Assembly (NCBI RefSeq): GCF_009720525.1
Contig: NZ_CP043930.1
Coordinates: forward strand, 2,205,501-2,269,500
From: Gimesia benthica
Lineage (GTDB): Bacteria > Planctomycetota > Planctomycetia > Planctomycetales > Planctomycetaceae
Direction of reading: 5' to 3'
DNA length: 64,000 bases
Part shown: positions 28,728 to 38,059 of the stretch, in pieces
Layout: each line of letters begins with the position of its first letter
Numbering within the stretch: position 1 is the first letter of the stretch
Notes under the pieces: model-generated
Seen by the model: the letters and a program-made list of their open reading frames with translations, nothing else
The model's database searches: none
Told to the model about the DNA's origin: nothing
Position numbers and translations under genes: made by a program

Positions 28728-30658
28728 TATTTATAACTCCTCGTAGCCAGAGGTACTTCAGTAAATTCTAATTGTTCTCGGTGTTCGACCGGCTCATTGC
28801 CGACCCCTGTGAATTCCCAGGCAGCCACATGACAGAAATTCTCATCGTCACGCAACGCTTCGTTTTCCGGAGTCTGATGTTCTTCACGGAAGTGACCACC
28901 GCAGGATTCCTCCCGCACGAGGGCATCTCGCACCATCAACTCACCGAATTCCAGGAAGTCTGCCAGACGACCAGCGTGTTCCAGGTTTTGATTCAACTGC
29001 TCGCCTTCGCCCAGCACTTTCACGCTCGACCAGAACTCATCCCGCAGATCGCGAATCTTACCCATGGCTGTTTCCAGCCCTTGGCGTTCGCGAGACATAC
29101 CACAGTATTCCCAGAGGATGTGTCCCAGTTCGCGATGGATGCTGTCGGACGAACGCGTTCCGTTGACTCCCAGAATCTTTGAGTTTCTGTCCTGGGCATT
29201 CGCCAAAGCGGCCTTGAACGCCTCATCCTCGGTTGAAACCTCAGGCAGACTGTTCGAAGCCAGAAAGTGACCCGTTGTGTAAGGAGCGACGAAGTAACCG
29301 TCTGCCAGTCCCTGCATCAAAGCGGAAGCCCCCAGCCGGTTGGCACCGTGGTCCGAGAAGTTCGCTTCACCCAGCACGAACAGACCGGGAATCGTACTCT
29401 GCAGATGATAGTCCACCCACAGCCCACCCATCGTATAGTGCACAGCGGGATAAATCTGCATCGGCACTTCGTAAGGGTTTTCGCCGGTGATCTTCTGATA
29501 CATGTGGAACAGGTTGCCGTACTTGGTTTCGATGGCGTGTCTTCCATCGCGGATAATCGCATCGCGGAAATCCAGAAAGACCGCCTGTCCGGTCGAACCG
29601 ACACCGTAACCGGCATCGCAGCGTTCCTTGGCTGCACGAGATGCCACGTCACGAGGCACCAGGTTACCGAAAGCGGGGTAACGTCGTTCCAGGTAATAGT
29701 CCCGTTCTTCATCAGGAATTTCATTACCGCGACGTTTATCATCGGCTGATTTGGGAACCCAGACCCGACCGTCGTTTCGCAGACTTTCACTCATCAAAGT
29801 CAGCTTGGACTGGTAATCACCACTCACGGGAATACATGTCGGGTGGATCTGTGTGTAACAGGGATTCGCAAAGAACGCCCCCCGTTTATGACACCGCCAG
29901 GCGGCGGTCACATTCGAACCCTTCGCGTTGGTCGAAAGGTAGAAGGCATTTCCGTAACCGCCGGTCGCCAGCAGCACACAGTCGGCCGAATAGGTTTCGA
30001 ACTCACCGGTAATCAGATTACGAACGATAATCCCCCGGGCAACGCCGTCGACCACAACCAGGTCCAGCATTTCACGACGCGGGAACAGCTTGATACGCCC
30101 GGTTCCCACCTGCCGCATCAAAGCACTGTAAGCCCCCAGCAGCAGCTGCTGCCCGGTCTGCCCGCGGGCATAAAAAGTACGGGAAACCTGGGCCCCACCG
30201 AAGGACCGGTTGGCCAGCAATCCGCCGTAATCACGGGCGAAAGGCACGCCCTGGGCAGCACACTGGTCGATAATGTTGTTACTGACCTGGGCCAGGCGAT
30301 GCACGTTCGCTTCACGGCTCCGGAAGTCGCCCCCCTTCACCGTATCATAGAACAGACGCCAGACGCTGTCGCCGTCATTAGGATAGTTCTTGGCGGCGTT
30401 AATCCCCCCCTGGGCGGCAATACTGTGAGCCCGACGGGGAGAGTCCTGAAAACAGAACGATTGTACCTGGTAGCCCAGTTCAGCCAGTGAGGCAGCAGCA
30501 GAGGCCCCTGCCAGACCGGTCCCCACCACAATGATCTTTTTCTTCCGTTTATTCGCCGGGTTAACCAGCTTCATCTCCTGCTTACAACGATCCCATTTTT
30601 CGGCCATGGGACCTTCAGGAACTCGAGAATTCAAAACCGTCGTAGCCGACTCGGCCAT
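28727..30658 (-). CDS. sdhA: Succinate dehydrogenase/fumarate reductase flavoprotein subunit
   Basis: 643 residues. An FAD dinucleotide fold ([19 protein letters not shown]) is followed by the covalent-flavin His region [18 protein letters not shown]. The capping domain and active-site blocks include [31 protein letters not shown] and [15 protein letters not shown], and the C-terminal FAD block [20 protein letters not shown]. This is the class seen with B558-type five-helix membrane subunits. The ATG at 30658 is preferred to a TTG at 30673 because GAAGGTAG lies at proper distance. Middle gene of sdhCAB. Confidence 0.97.
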   Translation of the reverse strand: MAESATTVLNSRVPEGPMAEKWDRCKQEMKLVNPANKRKKKIIVVGTGLAGASAAASLAELGYQVQSFCFQDSPRRAHSIAAQGGINAAKNYPNDGDSVWRLFYDTVKGGDFRSREANVHRLAQVSNNIIDQCAAQGVPFARDYGGLLANRSFGGAQVSRTFYARGQTGQQLLLGAYSALMRQVGTGRIKLFPRREMLDLVVVDGVARGIIVRNLITGEFETYSADCVLLATGGYGNAFYLSTNAKGSNVTAAWRCHKRGAFFANPCYTQIHPTCIPVSGDYQSKLTLMSESLRNDGRVWVPKSADDKRRGNEIPDEERDYYLERRYPAFGNLVPRDVASRAAKERCDAGYGVGSTGQAVFLDFRDAIIRDGRHAIETKYGNLFHMYQKITGENPYEVPMQIYPAVHYTMGGLWVDYHLQSTIPGLFVLGEANFSDHGANRLGASALMQGLADGYFVAPYTTGHFLASNSLPEVSTEDEAFKAALANAQDRNSKILGVNGTRSSDSIHRELGHILWEYCGMSRERQGLETAMGKIRDLRDEFWSSVKVLGEGEQLNQNLEHAGRLADFLEFGELMVRDALVREESCGGHFREEHQTPENEALRDDENFCHVAAWEFTGVGNEPVEHREQLEFTEVPLATRSYK

Positions 30659-30735
30659 GATATCTACCTTCAAAACGGAACGTGTGAAACTATCTATTGG
30701 ATGGTGCTAAACCGACGCAAATGACTGGCGGAAGG

Positions 30736-31479
30736 TTAGCGGATAAAAAAGCCCCAGAGTGGCAGACTGACAAAGCCAGCCGCAATGACGATCGCAAATA
30801 GAATCGCCAGTTTCTTGATCCAGGGTGTATATTTGGGATGATTCAGTCCCAGCGACTGGAACGCACTCCAGAATCCATGAGACAGGTGAAATCCGAGGAC
30901 AAGCGTTCCCACAATATAAATCGGGGCACTCAAAACACTGCCCAGAACCTGCACGATGATGCCATAAGGTGACTGGTCTTTGTAGTCGACCGTTGGGTTC
31001 AGATGCAGTTTCATGTCGATCATATGCATGATCAGAAAGATCAGAATGATGGACCCCGAAATGAACATCCAGGAACTGGTCCGCCCCATCGGAGTACGTC
31101 CGAAAATGGAAGGTGGCTCCTGAATCTTGCTCTGCTTCTCATGATAAGTGATCTGGCGTGCCTTGCGGTTATCGCTGGTCAGCTTGAATGCCAGTGCAAT
31201 GTGAGCGAACAGCAGCAGGAACAGTCCCGTCTCCGCTACAGGCAGCAGCATCATGCTGTGCAGTTCTTTTGCGTAGTTGTTGTAGGCGTCTGCGCCGACA
31301 TACACGAGCAGGTTCCCCGCCAGATGCACAACCAGGAAGCCGCACAAGAGAAGGCCCGTGATGCCCATCACGAACTTCTGGCCAATGGAAGAGGAAAGCA
31401 GGGTCATAATCCACTTCGTCGCTGATTTTCCGCCTGCTGACGGAGAGGATTGCTGTTTCTCAGCCAATTTCGTCACCAT
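30736..31479 (-). CDS. sdhC: Succinate dehydrogenase cytochrome b558 subunit
   Basis: 247 residues with about five membrane helices (for example FVMGITGLLLCGFLVVHLAG, ETGLFLLLFAHIALAFKLT, SSWMFISGSIILIFLIMHMI, VLSAPIYIVGTLVLGFHLSH, KLAILFAIVIAAGFVSLPLW). Histidines at VVHLAGNL, FAHIALA, MHMID and FHLSHGFWSAFQSLGLNH are the expected haem-b ligand positions. It anchors SdhA and SdhB and reduces quinone. ATG 31479 is used; an upstream TTG would add two residues. First gene of sdhCAB. Confidence 0.94.
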   Translation of the reverse strand: MVTKLAEKQQSSPSAGGKSATKWIMTLLSSSIGQKFVMGITGLLLCGFLVVHLAGNLLVYVGADAYNNYAKELHSMMLLPVAETGLFLLLFAHIALAFKLTSDNRKARQITYHEKQSKIQEPPSIFGRTPMGRTSSWMFISGSIILIFLIMHMIDMKLHLNPTVDYKDQSPYGIIVQVLGSVLSAPIYIVGTLVLGFHLSHGFWSAFQSLGLNHPKYTPWIKKLAILFAIVIAAGFVSLPLWGFFIR

Positions 31480-31788
31480 AATCAAGCACTCACCCGGTGA
31501 TCTGCTTGAGATCCCGTGAATAATATTGTGATAGTGAAATCTATAAACATAGCAGCCAGCGTGGCGGTCACTCAGTCTGACCTGATTGAATCTGCCGGCG
31601 CCGAACGATGCATATTCGTTATAGAGCTTAAGTTATTATATTTCTTCGCCTTCGTACATCAATCTTCACAGAATTATAAACTGAAGTCCTTTTGCAAATT
31701 TCCGCTCTGCATAGTTGTTTTAGCTCCAGCTTACCCGGTTTCAAGTAAAACATCCGTACCCTGCAGACACTTCTCAAAGGCACTCAGC
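31480..31788 (-). other. Intergenic region upstream of sdhC (309 bp)
   Basis: AT-rich between 31510 and 31680; the sdhC promoter must lie here but I see no clear -35/-10 pair. No gene and no strong terminator for the upstream rnr gene. Confidence 0.4.
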
Positions 31789-34086
31789 TTACTTGCGTTT
31801 CTTCTTTTTGCTCCGCGGTGACTTCCCCGGCCGGTTCTTCTTCTTTTTCACAGCCCCCTTCCCCTTGGAAGAGGCCCGAGTCGGCTTTTTACCAGACTGC
31901 TTCGAATTACCGTTGTCTGATTTTGACTTCGAATTGCCTGACCTCTCCGCTCGGGGCATTCGAAAATCCAGCTCCCGACGATCCAGATCGATCTTTTCGA
32001 CTTCCACCTCCAGGAAATCGCCGATACGGAACTCCTGACCTGTCCGCTCCCCAACAATACTGAATTTGGCTGGATCCTGGTGAAAGTAATCGTTTTTGCC
32101 CAGTCGGCTGATGTGTAACAGTCCTTCCACAGGCACATCCACACCCCGGCAGAACAGCCCGAACGACTCTACTCCCGTGATCATAGTTTTCAGTGTGGTG
32201 ATTTTATTTTCGACCATCCAGGTCAGTAGTTTGACTTTAGTCAGCTCCCGTTCTGCCGACTCGGCACGACGCTCACGCAACGAGAGGTCGTGGCCCAGTT
32301 GACGCAGCCCCTGGGGGCTCTGCCCTTTCCCTTTGTCGGGACGCTCCAGAATTTCATCGATCATGCGATGAATTGTCAGGTCAGGGTACCGCCGAATCGG
32401 GCTGGTGAAGTGGCAGTAATGCTCAACGGCCAGAGCGTAGTGCCCAAGCTCTTCATCCGTATATTCTGCCTGCTTGAGACTACGTAACATGGAATAATTG
32501 ATGGCCTGTTCGACTGCGGTTCCATGCACCTGCTCGATCAGACGCTGCAGGTCCTTACGACTCTGGGCCTTTTTGAGTGTATAACCCAGTGCGCTCACAA
32601 ACTCGGCGAATTCCACCTGCCGCTGGTAGTCAGGCGACGGATGCACGCGGCGCAGAAACCGCAGTCCCCGGTCATTGAGTCCTTCTGCCACAGCGATATT
32701 CGCCGCCAGCATGAATTCTTCGATGATCTGGTGGCTTTCGTCGTGCTCGCGTTCAACAGCACCACTCACACGATGTTTGTCGTCAAAGGTGAGCCGCACT
32801 TCGGAGAGGTGCAACTCCAGTGCGCCGGCAGCAAAGCGACGTTTCCGCAGCATCATTGCCAGATGATGCATGTTTTTCAGCAGTTCGCGGACGTCCCGGG
32901 GTATCCGGTCCCCTTCTTCGTCACACTCCTGAATGATGGGCAGTACCTGCTCGTAAGCAAACCGCTTCTTGACCCGAATCGCGGAATTGACGAACTCCGT
33001 ATGTACAGGCACACCATCCGACGTAAATTCGATAAACGCAGATTTGGTGAAACGCACCTGATCCTGTTGTAGACTGGCCAGACCATTTGAAATGATCTCA
33101 GGCAGCATCGGAATCACCTGGCCGGGCAGATACACACTGGTCCCCCGCCGTCGGGCCTCACGGTCCAGTACAGAACCCTCTTTGACAAAGTGCGCCACAT
33201 CAGCAATATGCACGCCCAGCACCCAGTGCCCGCGCTCGTTCTGAGTCAGCGAAATTGCATCATCGAAGTCCCGGGCATCCGCAGGGTCAATCGTCACGAC
33301 CGTCTCGTTAGTCAGGTCGCGGCGATTCCCCAGTTTTGTCTCATCAAACAGGCTCGCCTGCTCTCGAGCTGCTTCCAGAACCTCTTCCGGAAAGTCCATC
33401 GGGATGCCGAATTCGTAGACGATGGACAGCAGATCAACGCCCGGCTTCCCGTGTGGCCCCAGGACTTTGGAAATCACCCCCTGCCCCAGATAGCTCTTCG
33501 AAGGAAAATGCAGAATGTCGATGACGACCTTATCCTCAGGTTCAACACCTTTCGCACCCGGATCGCCCACATGAATCGGCGAGTTGAATATCTTGCCGTC
33601 CACGTGCACATAGCCTTCGCCCTGTGTTTCGAAGTAAGTGCCGACAAATGTCGTCGAAGCCCGCTCGATGATTTCCACAACGCGACCACAGATCTGCCCT
33701 CCGCTGCGGCGGCGATTGATCACGGTAGCATAAACCTCATCGCCAGTCTGAGCATCCCCCATATCCCGCTCGGAAATATACAGATCGCCTGCGTGACGCT
33801 GGTCGTGGGCGATGTCGTCCGGCTTATGATGAGGAATCAGATACCCGGCCCCGGAATTGATTTTCTTGATAATCCCGGCAATCCAACCCTCTTTTTTCAC
33901 GGGGCGAATCAGCCCCGAATCGGAGACGAGAATCTCTTTGCGGGACTGGAGGCTCTGCATGGCCTGCTCGAATTCAGAAGAAGTTGACTTGGAGCCTCCC
34001 ACTTTTTTCAGCAGCGCTTTTTCCCGAATCGGTGTGTAACCGGGGCGGGCTACGTACTCGAGAATCTTCTTCTCAAAATCGGGCAT
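31789..34086 (-). CDS. rnr: Ribonuclease R (RNB-family 3'-5' exoribonuclease)
   Basis: 765 residues. N-terminal winged-helix-like region, cold-shock domains, then the RNB core with the metal-binding Asp cluster DPADARDFDDAISL and the block HYCHFTSPIRRYPDLTIHR, and an S1 domain (VESFGLFCRGVDVPVEGLLHIS). The last 60 residues are very rich in Lys, Arg and Ser, a basic tail that in RNase R homologues helps bind structured RNA. Degrades RNA from the 3' end in the cytoplasm. It starts 4 bp after the stop of the YhaM-like gene, so the two exoribonucleases are one operon. Confidence 0.96.
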   Translation of the reverse strand: MPDFEKKILEYVARPGYTPIREKALLKKVGGSKSTSSEFEQAMQSLQSRKEILVSDSGLIRPVKKEGWIAGIIKKINSGAGYLIPHHKPDDIAHDQRHAGDLYISERDMGDAQTGDEVYATVINRRRSGGQICGRVVEIIERASTTFVGTYFETQGEGYVHVDGKIFNSPIHVGDPGAKGVEPEDKVVIDILHFPSKSYLGQGVISKVLGPHGKPGVDLLSIVYEFGIPMDFPEEVLEAAREQASLFDETKLGNRRDLTNETVVTIDPADARDFDDAISLTQNERGHWVLGVHIADVAHFVKEGSVLDREARRRGTSVYLPGQVIPMLPEIISNGLASLQQDQVRFTKSAFIEFTSDGVPVHTEFVNSAIRVKKRFAYEQVLPIIQECDEEGDRIPRDVRELLKNMHHLAMMLRKRRFAAGALELHLSEVRLTFDDKHRVSGAVEREHDESHQIIEEFMLAANIAVAEGLNDRGLRFLRRVHPSPDYQRQVEFAEFVSALGYTLKKAQSRKDLQRLIEQVHGTAVEQAINYSMLRSLKQAEYTDEELGHYALAVEHYCHFTSPIRRYPDLTIHRMIDEILERPDKGKGQSPQGLRQLGHDLSLRERRAESAERELTKVKLLTWMVENKITTLKTMITGVESFGLFCRGVDVPVEGLLHISRLGKNDYFHQDPAKFSIVGERTGQEFRIGDFLEVEVEKIDLDRRELDFRMPRAERSGNSKSKSDNGNSKQSGKKPTRASSKGKGAVKKKKNRPGKSPRSKKKKRK

Positions 34087-34090
34087 TCAC

Positions 34091-35062
34091 TCAGTCCTCA
34101 GTCATTCCCTTAAACAGTTTTCGCTGCAGGCGAGGTGAATAGGGAGTCCAGCTGGATGTCGAATTGAGATCATCGTCAATGAACCGCGCGAACTCATTGA
34201 CTTTCGCATCCAGGTTATCCAGATGATGCAGGGCGACTGCTTCTGGAGTCATCGGCAGACGGGGGCTGCCAAATTCATACGTGCCATGATGGCTTACAAT
34301 CATGTGTTTCAGCCGTAATTCCGCTTCCTTGGGGAAAGATTCTCCCGTCATTTCCTGGTAAGCGCGAATCTTCTCGGTCAGCATTTCTACGCCAATAATC
34401 AGGTGCCCCAGCAACTGTCCTTCATCGGTATAGATAAATTCGTTCTCGTAGCCCAGTTCGCGGACCTTGCCGATATCGTGCAGGAACACACCTGCCAGCA
34501 GTAGACTCATATCCGCTTTGGGATACAGATCCGCAATCCGATGCGCGGTCTCCATCAGGTTGACCACATGCTCGATCAGCCCGCCATGGTAGGCATGATG
34601 CGTCTTCACACCGGCCGGAGCCCGACAGAACTCTTCCATCAGCGCTTCATCAACCAGGAAGCACTCCATCAGAGTGCGGACCTCATTATTTTCAATTCCC
34701 AGCAGCATCTCACGTAACCGCGCCAGCAGTGCCTGCACATCATGTGATGCCTGGGGCTGAAACTCAGCCGGGTCCAGGTTCTCCGCGGAGACCGGTTCGA
34801 TGTAGGTCAGGATGATCTGCAGTGCGCCCTGGAAGAGATGCACTTTGCCTTTCACCTGAACGTAGTTGCCAGACTGAAAGTGCAGCATCCGATCTTCGAC
34901 AACATTCCACATCCGCGCATTGACGACACCCGACGCATCTCTCAGATCAGCAGACAGAAACAGACTTGCATTCCGATTCGCTCGTAACTGCTTGTCAACT
35001 AACAGATAAACCTCGTTTACAGTATCCCCGTCTTTCAGTTGATTTATATTTTGTCGAGACAT
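34091..35062 (-). CDS. yhaM: YhaM-like 3'-5' exoribonuclease (OB fold plus HD domain)
   Basis: 323 residues. Residues about 10-95 are an OB-fold nucleic-acid-binding domain (VVNARMWNVVEDRMLHFQSG). Residues about 140-300 are an HD hydrolase domain with ligands in THHAYHGGLIEH, FLHDIGKVREL, HLIIGVEML and HHGTYEFGSPR, matching the Bacillus YhaM/CbfI order. Known homologues trim short RNA and DNA from the 3' end. The stop is 4 bp before rnr. The ribosome site is weak (ATTCGAG). The symbol is given by domain order and motif match. Confidence 0.9.
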   Translation of the reverse strand: MSRQNINQLKDGDTVNEVYLLVDKQLRANRNASLFLSADLRDASGVVNARMWNVVEDRMLHFQSGNYVQVKGKVHLFQGALQIILTYIEPVSAENLDPAEFQPQASHDVQALLARLREMLLGIENNEVRTLMECFLVDEALMEEFCRAPAGVKTHHAYHGGLIEHVVNLMETAHRIADLYPKADMSLLLAGVFLHDIGKVRELGYENEFIYTDEGQLLGHLIIGVEMLTEKIRAYQEMTGESFPKEAELRLKHMIVSHHGTYEFGSPRLPMTPEAVALHHLDNLDAKVNEFARFIDDDLNSTSSWTPYSPRLQRKLFKGMTED

Positions 35063-35442
35063 CTCGAATCGGCTTTCAGAATCTCAATTCAAACGCAGCG
35101 GTCGATCTTCAGTTTCGCTAAGAAACACAATAGAACGATCTTAAGCCGATCCATCCTGCTCAACAAGTCCGACACCTGTCTGATCTGAAACTCTCTCCTA
35201 TTTGCTCTCCGATTGTTAAGAACAGCCCTGTCAGCCCGATCTGAATCCCCTGTTTCGACAAGCCATTGTCCGACAGGCTTTATCTCATCCGAATATTTTT
35301 GTCCCCCACTAAGGCGAACCTTTTGGAGTTGAACCCGTTCTGCTAGAATACGCGGCCATCAGTCGGCTGCAAAAGCAAGACTCCGCCCGGCCGATCCACT
35401 AGTAACATAAACACCTACTCCTCAATCACTTAAGGAATTCAA
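35063..35442. other. Divergent intergenic region between yhaM and proS (380 bp)
   Basis: Contains the proS promoter candidate (35339-35349) and an imperfect hairpin at 35249-35277 (CCTGT...ACAGG with an inner TCGACAA/TTGTC-rich pairing). No gene seen. Confidence 0.5.
35339..35349 (+). promoter_or_regulatory. Candidate extended -10 promoter for proS
   Basis: TCTGCTAGAAT, identical over 11 bases to the motif before the MFS gene. The -35 is weak (TTGGAG at 15 bp or TTTTGG at 17 bp). About 94 nt before the GTG start. Confidence 0.5.
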
Positions 35443-37197
35443 GTGCGCTGGTCAAATACGCTGATCCCCACGATTAAAGAAGTCCCCTCCGATGCGGAAA
35501 TTCCCAGCCATCAGCTGATGCTTCGCGCCGGACTGATCCGACAGTTGATGGCAGGCGCTTATACCTACCTCCCCCTGGGCTGGAAATCGATCCAGAAAGC
35601 AGCTCAGATTGTGCGGGAAGAGATGGACGCCGCCGGCGCCGCAGAACTCCACATGCCCGCTCTGCAACCCCTGGGTCTGTTTGAACGCACTCAGCGGAAA
35701 GACGCATTTGGCTCCGTACTGATCCAGTTCAACGTCCCTCGTGGAAACCGTCAGATCCCCATGGCACTTGGGCCCACACACGAAGAGGTCGTCACCGACC
35801 TGATCAGCCACTGTATCAGCAGTTACAAACAGCTGCCGCTGACCGTTTATCAGATTCAAACCAAGTTCCGCAACGAAGAACGCCCCCGCTTCGGCGTGCT
35901 GCGGACCAGCGAGTTCCTGATGAAAGACGCCTACAGCTTCAGCTCTTCCGTAGAGCAGCTGGATGAAATCTACGACCGCATGTACCGCGCTTACTGCCGC
36001 ATCTTTGCCCGCTGTGGCCTGAAGTATCTGCCCGTAGAAGCAGAAAGCGGCCCCATCGGCGGCGATGCCTCGCACGAATTCATGATCCCCGCCGAAAACG
36101 GCGAGGACTCGATCGTTTACTGCGAAGCCTCTGGATACGCAGCCAACATGGAACGGGCCGACACCGGTCGTCCCACCCCTGAAATCAAAACCTCCGCTGA
36201 TGCCGGGACTATGGAAAAACAGGCCACTCCTGGGGCAACCAGCATTGAACAGGTCAGTCAGATGCTGGGCTGTGAACCCTCACAGATGATCAAAACGCTG
36301 ATCTACCAGGCTGATGACGAACCAGTGGCTGTCCTGATTCGCGGCGACCATGAAGCCAACGAAGGCAAGATTCGCCGTGCCCTGGGTGCGACCACTGTCG
36401 AACTGGCTGATGACAAGACCATCCGGGAAGTCACAGGCGCCCCCACCGGTTTCGCCGGCCCTGTGGGAATCAAATGCAAGATCATCGCCGACCATGACAT
36501 CCCGCTGATCGCCAATGCCATCACTGGTGCGAATGAAGCCGACGCCCATTTGGTGAATGTGAACGTGGGCCGGGATTATGAACTGGATACCACCTACGAC
36601 TTGCGAAACGCTGCCGCCGGCGATCCCTGCCCGAAAAGTGGGGAACCTCTGGCGATCGTACATGGCATCGAAGTCGGTCACGTCTTCAAACTGGGTACCA
36701 AATATACGGAAGCCCTCGACGCCGACTTTCTGGATGAGAAAGAGAAACGGCATCCGATTATCATGGGTTGCTACGGCATCGGGATAAACCGCATCATCGC
36801 AGGCCTCGCTGAGACAAAGCATGATGACAAAGGCCTGATCTGGCCGCTTTCAATTGCCCCCTATGAGGTGCTCGTCATTCCGCTGAATACCAAGGATGAC
36901 GAAGTCATGCAGACTGCAGAACGCTACTATGAAGAGCTCAAAGCAGCCGGCATCGACGTCCTCTTTGACGACCGTAACGCCCGGCCAGGTGTCAAATTCA
37001 ATGACGCCGACCTGATTGGGATTCCCTATCGCGTTGTCATCGGCGGTAAGGGACTCAAAAACGGCGAAATCGAAACCAAATGGCGGACTGCTGATGATGC
37101 AGAAATGATTGCCCTCGATGCAGGCATCACCCCCATTCTGGATGCTCTCGCTGCCCGCAAAGCGGAAGAATATAAAGCCGCAAACGTACCTGAATAG
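35443..37197 (+). CDS. proS: Prolyl-tRNA synthetase, bacterial type
   Basis: 584 residues. Class II synthetase charging tRNA-Pro. Motif 1 region [20 protein letters not shown], motif 2 [21 protein letters not shown], an inserted YbaK-like editing domain (about 230-400, with [20 protein letters not shown]), motif 3 [16 protein letters not shown], and the C-terminal anticodon-binding domain ([20 protein letters not shown]). The insertion makes it the bacterial rather than the archaeal/eukaryotic form. The start is GTG 35443 after TAAGGA. A strong terminator follows. Confidence 0.97.
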   Translation: MRWSNTLIPTIKEVPSDAEIPSHQLMLRAGLIRQLMAGAYTYLPLGWKSIQKAAQIVREEMDAAGAAELHMPALQPLGLFERTQRKDAFGSVLIQFNVPRGNRQIPMALGPTHEEVVTDLISHCISSYKQLPLTVYQIQTKFRNEERPRFGVLRTSEFLMKDAYSFSSSVEQLDEIYDRMYRAYCRIFARCGLKYLPVEAESGPIGGDASHEFMIPAENGEDSIVYCEASGYAANMERADTGRPTPEIKTSADAGTMEKQATPGATSIEQVSQMLGCEPSQMIKTLIYQADDEPVAVLIRGDHEANEGKIRRALGATTVELADDKTIREVTGAPTGFAGPVGIKCKIIADHDIPLIANAITGANEADAHLVNVNVGRDYELDTTYDLRNAAAGDPCPKSGEPLAIVHGIEVGHVFKLGTKYTEALDADFLDEKEKRHPIIMGCYGIGINRIIAGLAETKHDDKGLIWPLSIAPYEVLVIPLNTKDDEVMQTAERYYEELKAAGIDVLFDDRNARPGVKFNDADLIGIPYRVVIGGKGLKNGEIETKWRTADDAEMIALDAGITPILDALAARKAEEYKAANVPE

Positions 37198-37220
37198 AAC
37201 GAATTCAGTACTCGCAAAAT

Positions 37221-37264
37221 AAAACAGGCCGGCAGGAAATCTATCCTGCCGGCCTGTTTTTTAT
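37221..37264. terminator. Bidirectional intrinsic terminator between proS and the DUF1080 gene
   Basis: A 17-bp perfect stem (37221-37237 with 37244-37260) around a 6-nt loop, with T6 on the plus side and four A at the other end, so it can end both convergent transcripts. Confidence 0.93.
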
Positions 37265-37284
37265 TTCAGTTTCGGTCTTCAGAA

Positions 37285-37950
37285 CTAGTCGAGTTCTTTG
37301 ATCCGAATGTTTTTCCAGGCAACCGAATAAGGACCGGTACCCTTCTTGATGCCGTGTACCTGCAGGCCAATGAAGCCTGTGGGATGCGTCTTATAGATCG
37401 CCTCATCCGTCAGATCTTCGATCTGCTTACCATTGATCCAGGTCTGGATCCGGGGACCTTTGGCAACGATCCGAAACTTGTTCCACTCGCCATCTTTCAT
37501 GTTTTTATGTGGCTTCAGACGATCCTCGGGAGTCAACCAGCCCCGACCGGTAGCTTCGCCATACACATAACCGGCTTCGGCTCCGTTCTTACCACTGGCT
37601 TCGATCTCAACCTGGGGACCATTCACGCGACCATCGCCGTCTTTCTGCTGGCTGCGAATCTGACAACCGGAGTTCAGTTCATCTGCCACCTTAACTTCGA
37701 ACTCCAGCTCGAAATCGCCGTAATTCTTTTTGGTGCACATGAACGAGTTGGGGCTGCCTTCAGAGGTCGTTCCCACGATCGTCCCATCTTCAACCTTATA
37801 GGTCGCCGTTCCGTTATGCTGTGTCCAGCCTTCGAGATTCTTGCCGTTGAACAGCTCGACCCAGCCAGATTCTCCAGCCTGCACAGAACCTGCCAGACAG
37901 AGGCTTGCCAGGAACGCCAGGGTTAAGCCCCATACTTGATTGCGTTTCAT
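37285..37950 (-). CDS. Secreted DUF1080 (3-keto-disaccharide hydrolase-like) protein
   Basis: 221 residues with a signal peptide (GLTLAFLASLCLAGSVQAGE) and then one DUF1080 domain, a concanavalin-like beta-sandwich: WVELFNGKNLEGWTQHNG, YGDFELEFEVKV, LNSGCQIRSQ, EWNKFRIVAKGPRIQTWING and GFIGLQVHGIKKGTGPYSV. Planctomycetes have many copies; some members act on 3-keto sugars, but specificity here is unknown. The ATG is preceded by GGAGAG. It lies 109 bp downstream of a sulfatase on the same strand, which hints at a shared role in polysaccharide use. Confidence 0.93.
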   Translation of the reverse strand: MKRNQVWGLTLAFLASLCLAGSVQAGESGWVELFNGKNLEGWTQHNGTATYKVEDGTIVGTTSEGSPNSFMCTKKNYGDFELEFEVKVADELNSGCQIRSQQKDGDGRVNGPQVEIEASGKNGAEAGYVYGEATGRGWLTPEDRLKPHKNMKDGEWNKFRIVAKGPRIQTWINGKQIEDLTDEAIYKTHPTGFIGLQVHGIKKGTGPYSVAWKNIRIKELD

Positions 37951-38059
37951 ACTTTCTCTCCAAAATAAAGTCTCGTAGTTGTCAATTAATTAATAGCGGG
38001 TTATTTAATCGTCGGCACCAGCCGTGCTGACAGGATTGAAATCATCATCGCCTCCGAGA

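Noticed and set aside
35249-35277. Imperfect hairpin upstream of proS as a T-box leader
   Set aside because: No T-box sequence (AGGGUGGNACCGCG-type), no antiterminator/terminator pair and no terminator before the GTG; only an imperfect hairpin.
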